Shown piece after piece: positions 8,326 to 16,833 of a DNA stretch of 64,000 nucleotides. The stretch is from positions 673,501 through 737,500 of the forward strand of contig NZ_PYFW01000002.1 of NCBI RefSeq assembly GCF_003020125.1. The letters run 5' to 3'. The position numbers were made by a program, and so were the translations under genes. How positions within the stretch are numbered: the stretch's first letter is position 1; every line of letters begins with the position of its first letter. The notes under the pieces are model-generated. The model was not told the DNA's origin, did no database searches, and saw nothing but the letters and a program-made list of their open reading frames with translations. This DNA comes from Bradyrhizobium sp. MOS003. GTDB lineage: Bacteria > Pseudomonadota > Alphaproteobacteria > Rhizobiales > Xanthobacteraceae.

Positions 8326-9642
8326 ATGGACATGGACCTCAAGGACTTCATGGAGTTCGTGCAAACCACGGCGCGCAGCGTCGGGGCGGAAATCTCCTCG
8401 CCCTGGTTCTACCTGCAATTCGGTCTCATCCTGGCCGCGGCCGGCATCGCCTATGCCGCGGACGCCGCCATCCGCGCCCGGGTCGACATGACCACGCTGG
8501 CGATGCGCTGGCCGCTGCCGCTCCGGCACTTCGCCCGGGTGATGGTCTCCAGCGCCTCGACGGCGGTGTTCACGTTGCTCGTGATCGTCTCCCGTGTGGT
8601 GATGTACCACGCGACCTGGCCGAGCCGTTCCTACCTGCTGATGGTCGCAGCCAAGCTCGGCCTCGCCTGGCTCGTGATCCGGCTGGTGACGACGGTGCTG
8701 CGCAATGCCTTCATCGTCCGCCTGGTGTCGATCACGGCGTGGTTCGTCGCCGCGCTGTCCATTCTCGGCCAGCTCGATACGACCGTCGATCTGCTCGATG
8801 CCTACGCGATCGTGCTCGGTGGCCTCAGGCTGACCCCGCTGCTGGTCCTCAAGGCCGGCGCGCTGCTGCTGATCGCGCTCTGGGCCACCAACATCGCGAG
8901 CAATTTCGCCGAGAGCCGGATCAACGCAACCACCGATCTGACGCCGTCGGTGCAGGTGCTGCTGGTCAAGATCATCCGCATCGGGCTTCTTGCCATCGCA
9001 ATCGTCATAGCGCTCGGCGCGGTCGGCATCGACCTGTCGGCGCTCGCGGTGTTCTCCGGAGCGGTCGGCGTCGGCATCGGCATAGGCCTGCAGAAGATCG
9101 TCGCCAATTTCATCTCTGGCATCATCCTGCTCGCCGACAAATCGGTGAAGCCCGGCGACCTCGTCACCATCGGCGACAATACCGGCCGCATCAGCGCGAT
9201 GAAGACGCGTTATATTTCCGTCGCCGCCGGCGACGGCCGCGAATTCCTGATCCCGAACGAGGATCTGGTGACGCAGAAGGTCGTCAACTGGACCTATACC
9301 GACAAGAACACGCTGGTGAAGATCGCCTTCGGCACCAATTACGACGCCGACCCGAAGCTGGTCACCAGACTCGCCGCCGAGACCGCCGCCGCCCATCCCC
9401 GGGCCCAGAAGGGCAAGCCGCCGAACAGTATTCTGACCGAGTTCGCGGAGGCCGGGATGAAATTCTCGCTGACCTTCTGGATCGCCGATCCCGACGGCAT
9501 GGACAACGTCAAAAGCGACGTGATGCTGGCGCTGTGGGACGCCTTCAAGCGCGAGGGCATCCGGGTTCCCTATCCGGTCCGCGAGATCCGCATCCGGGGC
9601 GGCGCGCTGCCGGTGGAAACCACCGTAGAAGTCCCGAATTAG
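8326..9642 (+). CDS. MscS-family mechanosensitive ion channel
   Basis: A 438-residue inner-membrane channel opening under hypo-osmotic shock. Several N-terminal helices precede the pore helix (AVGVGIGIGLQKIVANFISG), a glycine-rich amphipathic segment typical of MscS TM3. The beta domain follows (VKPGDLVTIGDNTGRI, IPNEDLVTQKVVNW) and then the alpha/beta C-terminal domain. It is longer than E. coli MscS (286 residues) because of extra N-terminal helices, like many alphaproteobacterial members. ATG 8326 was chosen since the protein-like region starts there; ATG 8332 is an alternative. Confidence 0.92.
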   Translation: MDMDLKDFMEFVQTTARSVGAEISSPWFYLQFGLILAAAGIAYAADAAIRARVDMTTLAMRWPLPLRHFARVMVSSASTAVFTLLVIVSRVVMYHATWPSRSYLLMVAAKLGLAWLVIRLVTTVLRNAFIVRLVSITAWFVAALSILGQLDTTVDLLDAYAIVLGGLRLTPLLVLKAGALLLIALWATNIASNFAESRINATTDLTPSVQVLLVKIIRIGLLAIAIVIALGAVGIDLSALAVFSGAVGVGIGIGLQKIVANFISGIILLADKSVKPGDLVTIGDNTGRISAMKTRYISVAAGDGREFLIPNEDLVTQKVVNWTYTDKNTLVKIAFGTNYDADPKLVTRLAAETAAAHPRAQKGKPPNSILTEFAEAGMKFSLTFWIADPDGMDNVKSDVMLALWDAFKREGIRVPYPVREIRIRGGALPVETTVEVPN

Positions 9643-9656
9643 GCCCGCTTTCGGGC
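9643..9656. terminator. Short hairpin after mscS
   Basis: GCCCG at 9643-9647 pairs with CGGGC at 9652-9656 immediately after the mscS stop. The stem is short and no T-run follows, so termination is only possible, not shown. Confidence 0.3.
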
Positions 9657-9827
9657 GCAAGCCGCGGCCAGATTCCTGTTTTGACGCGTTTTCTTCACGC
9701 GAACCGGTAGCCACTTCGCTCGAAAACACTCTGCGTTGGCTTGCATGAAGGCCCGTGATCGTTAGATTAGGGCCTGAAATCAAGCCCTTCCGCCGACATC
9801 GACCCCTTTTCAGAAGATCGCGCCCGC

Positions 9828-10646
9828 ATGAGCTACGTCGAAGCCTCCGATACCTCCCTGCGCAAGACCGGACAGATCAAGCTGCATGGACCGAGCGCGT
9901 TTGCCGGCATGCGCAAGGCCGGTGCACTGGTGGCGAAGTGCCTCGACGAACTCACCGACATCGTCGGCCCCGGCGTGCCGACCGACCGTATCGACCAGTT
10001 CGTCCGCGAGTTCGCCTTCAGCCACGGCGCCTTTCCGGCGACGCTGATGTATCGCGGCTATCGCTACTCGACCTGCACCTCGCTCAACCACGTGGTTTGC
10101 CACGGCATGCCCGGCGACCGGCCGCTCAAGGAAGGCGACATCGTCAACATCGACGTCACCTTCATCGTCGACGGCTGGTATGGCGATTCCAGCCGGATGT
10201 ATGCGGTCGGCCCGATCGCACGCAAGGCCGAGCGGCTGATCGAGGTGACCTATGAGGCAATGATGCGCGGCATCGCCGCGGTGAAGCCCGGCGCCACCAC
10301 CGGCGACATCGGTCACGCCATCCAGAGCTTCGTCGAGCCGCAGGGCATGAGCGTGGTGCGCGATTTCTGCGGCCACGGTCTGGGCCGCATGTTCCACGAC
10401 GAGCCGAACATCATCCATATCGGCCGGCCCGGCGAAGGCGTGCAGCTCAAGCCCGGCATGTTCTTCACCATCGAGCCGATGATCAATCTCGGCAAGCCGC
10501 ATGTGAAGATCCTCTCCGACGGTTGGACTGCCGTCACCCGCGACCGCTCGCTATCGGCACAGTTCGAGCACTCCGTCGGCGTGACGGCGACGGGCGTCGA
10601 GATTTTCACGCTGTCGGAGCGGCACGGCGAGAAGCAGGTCGGGTAA
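9828..10646 (+). CDS. map: Type I methionine aminopeptidase
   Basis: A 272-residue cytoplasmic metalloprotease that removes the initiator methionine from nascent proteins. The five metal ligands of the pita-bread fold are in place: Asp109 (NIDVT), Asp120 (GWYGDSS), His183 (GHGLG), Glu216 (FTIEPM) and Glu247 (AQFEHS). The substrate-pocket segment HVVCHGMPG is near 88-96. Length matches the family. It stands alone with its own promoter region (185 bp after mscS) and is followed on the same strand by radC. Confidence 0.96.
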   Translation: MSYVEASDTSLRKTGQIKLHGPSAFAGMRKAGALVAKCLDELTDIVGPGVPTDRIDQFVREFAFSHGAFPATLMYRGYRYSTCTSLNHVVCHGMPGDRPLKEGDIVNIDVTFIVDGWYGDSSRMYAVGPIARKAERLIEVTYEAMMRGIAAVKPGATTGDIGHAIQSFVEPQGMSVVRDFCGHGLGRMFHDEPNIIHIGRPGEGVQLKPGMFFTIEPMINLGKPHVKILSDGWTAVTRDRSLSAQFEHSVGVTATGVEIFTLSERHGEKQVG

Positions 10647-10738
10647 GCTCGCACAGGCTCGCTGGCGGGACGTAAACCGGATTTGTCTCCGCAATTGACG
10701 GTTGCAAAAACGCGGGTCCCCGGCAATGCTGGCGGCCG

Positions 10739-11452
10739 ATGCCCGCCAAGCCGGACCACGACAAGAGCAAGCCTGACGACGAGCCGCATTATCTCGGTCA
10801 TCGCGAGCGGCTGCGCGAGCGCTTCTACAGCGCGGGTGCGGATGCGCTCAGCGACTACGAACTGCTGGAGATGGCGTTGTTTCCGGCGCTGCCGCGGCGC
10901 GACACCAAGCCGCTGGCGAAAACGCTGATCAAGACCTTCGGCTCGTTCGCCGAGGTCGTGCACGCACCGGTCGCGCGACTGCGCGAGGTCGACGGCGTCG
11001 GCGACGCTGCGATCAACCAGATCAAGTTGCTTGCCGCAGCCGCGAGCCGCGTGGCCAAGGGCGAGGTCAACAGCCGCAACGCACTATCGTCCTGGAACGA
11101 GGTGATCGACTATTGCCGCTCCAGCATGGCCTTTGCCGACAAGGAGCAGTTTCGCCTGCTCTTCCTCGACAAGCGCAACCAGCTGATCGCCGACGAGGTG
11201 CAGCAGACCGGCACGGTCGACCACACCCCGGTCTATCCGCGCGAGGTGATCAAGCGCGCGCTGGAATTATCGGCGACCGCCTTGATCCTCGTCCACAACC
11301 ATCCCTCAGGCGATCCCTCGCCCTCGCAGGCCGACATCCAGATGACGAAAGCGATCATCGACATCGCCAAGCCGCTCGGCATTGCCGTGCACGATCACAT
11401 CATCGTCGGCAAAAGCGGGCACGCGAGTTTGCGCGGGATGCGGTTGATCTAG
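10739..11452 (+). CDS. radC: RadC-like JAB1/MPN-domain protein
   Basis: A 237-residue protein of the RadC family. A helix-hairpin-helix-like segment ([17 protein letters not shown]) lies near residues 81-97. The JAMM metalloprotease-like motif follows, with [14 protein letters not shown] at 186-199. Despite the name, a DNA-repair role is not established for the family. It lies 92 bp after map. Gene order map-radC is common in alphaproteobacteria. All JAMM residues are present. Confidence 0.93.
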   Translation: MPAKPDHDKSKPDDEPHYLGHRERLRERFYSAGADALSDYELLEMALFPALPRRDTKPLAKTLIKTFGSFAEVVHAPVARLREVDGVGDAAINQIKLLAAAASRVAKGEVNSRNALSSWNEVIDYCRSSMAFADKEQFRLLFLDKRNQLIADEVQQTGTVDHTPVYPREVIKRALELSATALILVHNHPSGDPSPSQADIQMTKAIIDIAKPLGIAVHDHIIVGKSGHASLRGMRLI

Positions 11453-11458
11453 CATAGA

Positions 11459-12163
11459 TCAGGTCGCCGGCTTCCTGGCGGCTTTGAGATGGTCTTCTGC
11501 AGCCGTGATGCCGGCGAACGCCTTGAGCGTCAGAGCAGTCGGCTGCGGCTTCCACCCGGAAACTATTTTCTCCGCATTCTCACGTTCCGATTTGGACAAA
11601 AGGCCGGCCATCTCATTCACGTTCTTGGCCGGCGCCACCTTCGAAAGTTTGAAGTACGCATATGACAGGGACAAATCCCTCGGCGTTCCCTTTCCTGCGG
11701 AATATGCCCGGGACAGGCTGAAGAGAGCCTCGGGCAGCCCTTGATCGCCGGCCATCTTCCACCATTTCAGCGCTTCTTCCGGATTGCCCCGCCGGTCGTA
11801 CAGGAGGGCGACATCGTGCTCGGCGCGCGCATAGCCGGCCTTGGCGGACACAAGCTTGTATTTCAAGGCTTGATCCGGGTCGGCGGCGACGACGCCCGCA
11901 CCTTGCCCGTCATAATAACAGCCGAGCTTGTAGGCGCCGAGCGGATCGTCGGCCGCAGCCGATTTCCGAAACCATTCGAATGCCTGGCTGCGATCCTGCT
12001 GCGTGCCGATGCCGTTATTGTACATCATGCCGACATGGTATTGCGCCTCGGCATCTCCCCGATGAGCCAAGGTCACCATTGCATTGAAGGTGCCCACATC
12101 GTCGGCATGGGCGGGCATCGCGAGAAGCAGCAGGCACGAAAAAGCCAGGGCAACGAATTTCAT
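11459..12163 (-). CDS. Secreted Sel1-repeat (TPR-like) protein
   Basis: A 234-residue protein with an N-terminal signal peptide (hydrophobic LALLLLAMPAHA-like stretch, cleavage near AHA-DD). Several Sel1-like repeats follow, recognised by segments such as GDAEAQYHVGMMYNNG, AYKLGCYYDGQG and ALFSLSRAYSAGKG. These form helical pairs that serve as protein-binding scaffolds in the periplasm. The start at 12163 was chosen because the signal peptide begins there; the frame is open 111 codons further upstream, but that part has no protein-like features. Convergent with radC, with only 6 bp between the stops. Partner unknown. Confidence 0.82.
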   Translation of the reverse strand: MKFVALAFSCLLLLAMPAHADDVGTFNAMVTLAHRGDAEAQYHVGMMYNNGIGTQQDRSQAFEWFRKSAAADDPLGAYKLGCYYDGQGAGVVAADPDQALKYKLVSAKAGYARAEHDVALLYDRRGNPEEALKWWKMAGDQGLPEALFSLSRAYSAGKGTPRDLSLSYAYFKLSKVAPAKNVNEMAGLLSKSERENAEKIVSGWKPQPTALTLKAFAGITAAEDHLKAARKPAT

Positions 12164-12327
12164 GTCAAAGCCCGATCGAGTTTTGAGCCGTCCTGTCTTG
12201 GTCACTCGACACGAAAGAAAAGTTCGAAACTGGCAAAAAACTGGGAAATCAGCGAATCCGGGCCTATCCGATTTTAACCTGTTCGGACTTGACCAGCGCT
12301 GCACGTCCTCGGCGGTATCGGCGCCGC

Positions 12328-13017
12328 CTACTGCCGCAGCATGATCAGGGGATCGGCAGTATCTGGGACACGCCGCCACTGCGCGTTGTCGTCGGCCTCG
12401 AACTGCCAGACGTCGCCCGATTTCGACATCAGGATGATCTGGCCGCGCTCGAGCCGCCATTGCGTCGGGTTGAACTGCGCGACGGCCGGGTCGCATTTCG
12501 GCTTGAGGAAGACCTGGAAATTGTCGGGGCTCGCTTCCGTGTTGGTCAGCGTCAGCCCGCAGACCGGCTGGCCGTTGCCGCGCACCATGGCCCAGTCGCC
12601 GATCATCTGGTCCATCGACTTGGCCATCGAGCGCGCGGCGGCGAGATCCTGCAGGATGTAGACGCCCTCGCCCTGACGCAGGCCCTCGAAGATGCCGGCC
12701 TCGACCTCGGTGAAGTCGATCACGGCTTCACCGGTCGCGTCCTGCAAGCGAACGATGTCGAGACCCCTGACGCTCCAGGCCACGATATCCTTGGTGAAGG
12801 GCAGTGCGGTCTTGCAGGCCGGCTCGAGTTCGAGCTTGAATCCTTGCGCGACCGGGTCGCCCTTGATCGTGACGACGCAAGTCTTGCTGCGTTCGGTGGT
12901 CGAGAGCTCCCACTGCCCAAGCATCTCCTTCTTCAGGGTCGTCGCATCCTGCGCATGCGCAATGCCGATCGCGGCCAAGGCCGCGACGGCGAATACGACG
13001 ACCCGACGTGCGATCAT
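12328..13017 (-). CDS. Secreted protein with two AprI/Inh-type protease-inhibitor domains
   Basis: A 229-residue exported protein with signal peptide (VVVFAVAALAAIGIAHA, cleavage before QDA). Two related beta-barrel-type domains follow. The first, about 27-110, begins LKKEMLGQWELS and has the Cys pair in KTCVV and EPACK. The second, about 130-225, begins MIGDWAMVR and has the Cys pair in PVCGL and KPKCDP. Single-domain members such as AprI and Omp19 inhibit metalloproteases or other proteases in the periplasm. The ATG at 13017 overlaps the upstream dehydrogenase stop by one base (TGATG), so it is the last gene of the ABC operon. Confidence 0.72.
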   Translation of the reverse strand: MIARRVVVFAVAALAAIGIAHAQDATTLKKEMLGQWELSTTERSKTCVVTIKGDPVAQGFKLELEPACKTALPFTKDIVAWSVRGLDIVRLQDATGEAVIDFTEVEAGIFEGLRQGEGVYILQDLAAARSMAKSMDQMIGDWAMVRGNGQPVCGLTLTNTEASPDNFQVFLKPKCDPAVAQFNPTQWRLERGQIILMSKSGDVWQFEADDNAQWRRVPDTADPLIMLRQ

Positions 13018-14006
13018 CAGCGCCCCTTGAATGGCGTTTCGGCAACCGGCGTCAGCGGCGCCTTGCCTGAGAACCATGATTTGAGGTTGTCGACCACGAG
13101 CTGGTCCATGGCGTTGCGCGTCACCACCGAGGCCGAGCCGATATGCGGCAGCAGCACGACGTTCTGCATCGCCTTGAGCTCGTCCGGCACGGTCGGCTCG
13201 GCCGCGAACACGTCGAGACCGGCGGCGAGGATGGTGCCGGATTTCAGAGCCTGCACCAGCGCCGGCTCGTCGACCACGGAGCCGCGCGCGACGTTGATCA
13301 GCACGCCGCGCGGGCCGAGCGCCTTCAGCACCTCGGCATTGATCATCTTGTTCGTAGCCGCGCCGCCGGGCACGATCACCATCAGCGTGTCCACCGCCTT
13401 CGCCATCTCGATCAGATCGGGATAGTGCTTGTAGGAGACGTCCTTGGACGGATTGCGCGAGTGATAGACCACCGGCACCAGCGAGGCGTCGAGCCGGCGC
13501 GCGATGGCCTGGCCGATCCGGCCCATGCCGACAATGCCGACCTTGCGGTCGCGCAGCGAGCCGACGCTGAGCGGATAATTCTGGGTCTGCCAGAGCCCGG
13601 AGCGCACGTAACGGTCGGCCTTGATGAATTCGCGCAAGGTGGAGATCAGCAGGCCCATCGCGACGTCGGCGACCTCCTCGGTCAGCACGTCGGGCGTGTT
13701 GGTGACGATGATGTTGTGCTCGGCCGCGTATTTCGCATCGACGTGGTCGTAACCGACGCCGAAGCTCGCCACCATCTCGATCTTGGGCAGCTTCGACAGC
13801 GAACCCTTGTCGGCGCGGACGGTGTGATAGGTCACCGCCACGCCGCGGATCTTCTCGCGAATTTCCGGCGTCAACCGTTCGAGGTCGCCATGCGTCTCTG
13901 CCTTATGCACGACGAAATGATCGGAAAACCCGTTCTCGAGGATCGGCCGCACCGGCCCATAGATCAGAAGGTCGATCTTCTCGGACGAAATCGAACCGGC
14001 AGCCAT
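13017..14006 (-). CDS. D-2-hydroxyacid dehydrogenase (NAD(P)-dependent)
   Basis: A 329-residue cytoplasmic oxidoreductase of the D-isomer-specific 2-hydroxyacid dehydrogenase family, like glyoxylate/hydroxypyruvate reductases. The Rossmann motif is GMGRIGQAIARRL, the catalytic Arg is in NVARGSVVDE, and the catalytic His is in LLPHIGSAS. A good ribosome site (AAGGAAAA) precedes the ATG at 14006. The start overlaps the permease stop by one base, so it is co-translated with the transporter and may reduce or oxidise the imported alpha-keto or hydroxy acid. The actual substrate is not determinable here. Confidence 0.88.
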   Translation of the reverse strand: MAAGSISSEKIDLLIYGPVRPILENGFSDHFVVHKAETHGDLERLTPEIREKIRGVAVTYHTVRADKGSLSKLPKIEMVASFGVGYDHVDAKYAAEHNIIVTNTPDVLTEEVADVAMGLLISTLREFIKADRYVRSGLWQTQNYPLSVGSLRDRKVGIVGMGRIGQAIARRLDASLVPVVYHSRNPSKDVSYKHYPDLIEMAKAVDTLMVIVPGGAATNKMINAEVLKALGPRGVLINVARGSVVDEPALVQALKSGTILAAGLDVFAAEPTVPDELKAMQNVVLLPHIGSASVVTRNAMDQLVVDNLKSWFSGKAPLTPVAETPFKGR

Positions 14007-14824
14007 CAGTTTTCCTTTCCAAGCGCGCTCTCGTGCCAGCGCCGTAAAACGAGGTGGGAAACTACCGCCAGCACCCCATAGATGACAATCCCGGCCAGCG
14101 ACAACAAAAGCAGCGCTGCGAACATGCGGGGTATGTTCAATCGATACCCGGACTCGGCGATCCTGTAGGCAAGCCCGGAGCCGGCACCGGCCGTTCCGGC
14201 CGCGATCTCGGCCACGACCGCGCCGATCAGCGACAGGCCGCCGGCGATGCGCAGGCCGCCGAGGATATAGGGCAACGCCGCGGGCAGCTCGAGAAAGCGC
14301 AGCGTCTGCGGCTTTGAGGCGCCATAGAGCTGGAACAGGCCGGCGAGGTTGCGATCGACCGAATTCAGCCCGAGCGTGGTGTTCGACAGCACCGGGAAGA
14401 AGGCGACGATGAAGGCACAAGCCACCACCGCGGTCTGCTGCTCCAGATAGATCAGCAGCAGCGGCGCGATCGCGATGACAGGGGTAACCTGGAGCACGAT
14501 GGCATAGGGGAACAGCGAATATTCCACCCATTTCGACTGGTTGAACAGCAGCGCCAGCGCGATGCCGCCGATACTGGCCGCGGCAAAACCTTCGAGCGTG
14601 GTCAGAAGCGTGGTGGCGAGCGATTGTGACAGCACCGCCCAGTCCTTGATCAGCGTCAGGACGATGACGGAGGGCGCCGGCAGCACGTAAGGCGGGATGC
14701 CCTTGATGCGGACCAGGAGTTCCCAGGCGAGAATGCCGGCCGCGAACACGATGACGGGAAGCACGAAGCGCAGCGCGGCTTGCGCAGATCGCGCTTTCGC
14801 GGTGACGGTCGCCTGCGCGCTCAT
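14006..14824 (-). CDS. ABC transporter permease, SsuC/TauC/ThiX type
   Basis: A 272-residue inner-membrane permease with about six helices, the first after residue 17 (FVLPVIVFAAGILAWELLV). The cytoplasmic coupling loop reads LYGASKPQTLRFLELPAALP. It overlaps the ATPase gene by 4 bp (ATGA) and the downstream dehydrogenase by one base. Family members import sulfonates, nitrate, pyrimidine precursors or other small compounds. Confidence 0.9.
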   Translation of the reverse strand: MSAQATVTAKARSAQAALRFVLPVIVFAAGILAWELLVRIKGIPPYVLPAPSVIVLTLIKDWAVLSQSLATTLLTTLEGFAAASIGGIALALLFNQSKWVEYSLFPYAIVLQVTPVIAIAPLLLIYLEQQTAVVACAFIVAFFPVLSNTTLGLNSVDRNLAGLFQLYGASKPQTLRFLELPAALPYILGGLRIAGGLSLIGAVVAEIAAGTAGAGSGLAYRIAESGYRLNIPRMFAALLLLSLAGIVIYGVLAVVSHLVLRRWHESALGKEN

Positions 14825-15636
14825 AGCGTCGACTGCCCCGAATAGGATGGCGCCAGCGCGGCCGACACCTTCCGGCAGTAATCGGAATAGGCCGCGGACG
14901 TGCGAAACGCCTCGCCGCGCGGCTCGACCGTCTCGATGCGGATGTCGGCCTGGATGCGGCCGGGCCGTGCCGTCATCACCACCACGCGCTGCGACAGATA
15001 GACGGATTCGAACACCGAATGGGTGACGAAGATGACGGTCTTGCCGAGGCTGCGCCACAGCGCGAGCAGATCGTTGTTGAGCCGGAAGCGCGTGATCTCG
15101 TCGAGCGCGGCGAACGGCTCGTCCATCAGCAGGATATCGGGATCGGTGACGAGCGCGCGCGCCAGCGACACCCGCATCTTCATGCCGCCGGACAGCTCGC
15201 GCGGAAAGGCATCGGCGAAATCGGCTAGCCCGACGCTGGCCAGCGCCGCGTCGGCACGCCCGCACGCCTCCGCCTTCGGCACGCCGGCGAGCCTCAGCGG
15301 CAGCCGCACATTCTCGCGCACGCTGGTCCAGGGCATCAGGGTCGGCTCCTGAAACACGAAGCCGATCCCGTGACCTGGCTGCACCATGCCCTCGTGATGG
15401 GCCACCCGCACGATGCCGGAGGACGGCGCGCTGAGTTCTGCAATCAACCGTAACCCCGTCGACTTGCCGCAACCGGACGGGCCCAGCAGCGAGATGAACT
15501 CGCCCTTGCGGACAGTGAGGTCGAACGGCCCGAGCGCCATGACGCCATTGTCATAAGTCTTCGTCACGCCGCGCAGGCTGACGGCGAGATGCGTCAGGCC
15601 GGCGTCGGCCGCGGGCGGGTTTTTGCCTGATGACAT
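14821..15636 (-). CDS. ABC transporter ATP-binding protein, SsuB/TauB type
   Basis: A 271-residue ATPase. Walker A GPSGCGKST is near residues 52-60, the Q-loop VFQEPTLMPW near 95, the signature LSGGMKMR near 149, Walker B ILLMDEPFAALD near 168 and the H-loop VTHSVFES near 202. The FQEPTLMPW and DEPFAALD forms are characteristic of the nitrate/sulfonate/taurine branch. It lies 10 bp after the binding-protein gene in the same operon. Confidence 0.92.
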   Translation of the reverse strand: MSSGKNPPAADAGLTHLAVSLRGVTKTYDNGVMALGPFDLTVRKGEFISLLGPSGCGKSTGLRLIAELSAPSSGIVRVAHHEGMVQPGHGIGFVFQEPTLMPWTSVRENVRLPLRLAGVPKAEACGRADAALASVGLADFADAFPRELSGGMKMRVSLARALVTDPDILLMDEPFAALDEITRFRLNNDLLALWRSLGKTVIFVTHSVFESVYLSQRVVVMTARPGRIQADIRIETVEPRGEAFRTSAAYSDYCRKVSAALAPSYSGQSTL

Positions 15637-15646
15637 CGACCTTGCG

Positions 15647-16669
15647 CTACGGCTTGTTCGGGCGCAGCTCGACGCCGACGCCCTTGTTGACGAAGCGCAG
15701 CGTGTAGGATTTGCGGAAGTCGAGATCGCCCTTCACGACGCCGGCCTTCACCATCTTGTTGAAGAAGGAGGTGTAGCGCTCGTCGCTCATCGCGCCGATG
15801 CCGTTCTTCAAGGAGTCGCCGGAATCGACGATCCCGTATTCCTTCATCTTCGCGACGGAGTATTTCAGCAGATCGTCGGTCATCTCCGGATTGAGCTGCT
15901 TGATCATGGCATTGCCGGCGGAATTGTCGCCGTAGATATAGTTGTACCAGCCGATCATGGAGGCATCGACGAAACGCTGCACCATATCCGGCTTCTTCTC
16001 GACGGTGTCGCGGCGAGCCTCTATCAGGGTCGAATAGGTGTTGAACCCGTAATCGGCCAGCAGCAGCACATTGGGCTTGAAGCCGGCGGCCTTCTCGACC
16101 GCGAAGGGCTCGGAGGTGACGTAGCCCTGCATTGCGCTCTTGGGGTTGGCGATGAAGGGTTGCGGATTGAAATTGTAGGGACGAACGTTTTTCTCGTTGA
16201 AGCCGTATTCGGACTTCAGCCACTGGAAATAGCTGCCCATGCCTTCCTTGGAAACGAACAGCGTCAGCGGCTTGAGATCCTCGATCTTGCCGACCTTGGC
16301 ATCCGGCTGCGTCAGCATCACCTGCGGATCCTTCTGGAAGATCGCGGCGATGGTCACGACGGGAACGTTGTTGGCAATTGCGTCGAACGACATCAGCGTG
16401 TTCGCGGCCATGAAGAAATCGATCTTGCCGGCAATCAGCAGCATCCGGTTGTTCTCGTTGGGGCCGCCGGGGACGATGGTGACGTCGAGGCCGTATTTCT
16501 TGTAGGTGCCGTCGGCGACCGCCTGGAAGAAGCCGCCATGCTCGGCCTCGGCGACCCAATTGGTGCCGAAGGTCACCTTGTCCAGCGTCTCGGCGCGCGC
16601 CTCGACGCCACAGACGAAAGCCGACATCAAGCCTGCAATGAGCGCTCGCCGCAGATGGAAGGGGGTCAT
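15647..16669 (-). CDS. ABC transporter binding protein, NMT1/THI5-like
   Basis: A 340-residue periplasmic protein. The start at 16669 gives a signal peptide (LRRALIAGLMSAFVCGVEARA, cut near AETLDK); an alternative ATG at 16714 adds 15 residues. The mature part has NMT1-family hallmarks: FGTNWVAEAEHGGFFQA near the N-terminus and PGGPNENNRMLLIAGKIDF. Relatives bind pyrimidine precursors of thiamine, riboflavin, sulfonates or hydroxylated acids. It is the first gene of a five-gene operon with ATPase, permease, dehydrogenase and Inh-domain protein. No TPP riboswitch was recognised upstream, which weakens a thiamine role. Confidence 0.86.
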   Translation of the reverse strand: MTPFHLRRALIAGLMSAFVCGVEARAETLDKVTFGTNWVAEAEHGGFFQAVADGTYKKYGLDVTIVPGGPNENNRMLLIAGKIDFFMAANTLMSFDAIANNVPVVTIAAIFQKDPQVMLTQPDAKVGKIEDLKPLTLFVSKEGMGSYFQWLKSEYGFNEKNVRPYNFNPQPFIANPKSAMQGYVTSEPFAVEKAAGFKPNVLLLADYGFNTYSTLIEARRDTVEKKPDMVQRFVDASMIGWYNYIYGDNSAGNAMIKQLNPEMTDDLLKYSVAKMKEYGIVDSGDSLKNGIGAMSDERYTSFFNKMVKAGVVKGDLDFRKSYTLRFVNKGVGVELRPNKP

Positions 16670-16743
16670 AATGGCACTCCGTCGATCGCTTCCGGCCAAT
16701 CGCGTCTGGCTCATGTGAACGCAACGCGATAAAACCGCATGAC

Positions 16744-16782
16744 ATCAGGGGACGCGAGCCGGCCGGGCCCGCATCCCCTGAT
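16744..16782. promoter_or_regulatory. Hairpin in divergent promoter region
   Basis: ATCAGGGG at 16744-16751 pairs with CCCCTGAT at 16775-16782, with further GCG/CGC pairing inside. It lies in the 164-bp interval between the NMT1-type operon and the creatininase gene. It could be a leader hairpin or attenuator for either; no known riboswitch pattern was recognised. Confidence 0.4.
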
Positions 16783-16833
16783 ACCCCAAATTACGTGACA
16801 AATTCGGGCAATGAAACCTCCAAAGACTCCTCA

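Noticed and set aside
7318-9783. Very long open frame (821 codons) on the minus strand across the antiporter and MscS genes
   Set aside because: It is antisense to MscS and out of frame in the antiporter. Its translation is Arg/Asp/Gly/His-rich low-complexity sequence typical of GC-rich shadows, while both overlapped genes have clear family motifs.
16670-16833. Possible TPP riboswitch before the NMT1-type operon
   Set aside because: The leader has a strong hairpin, but I could not find the conserved THI-box segments, so a riboswitch is not supported.
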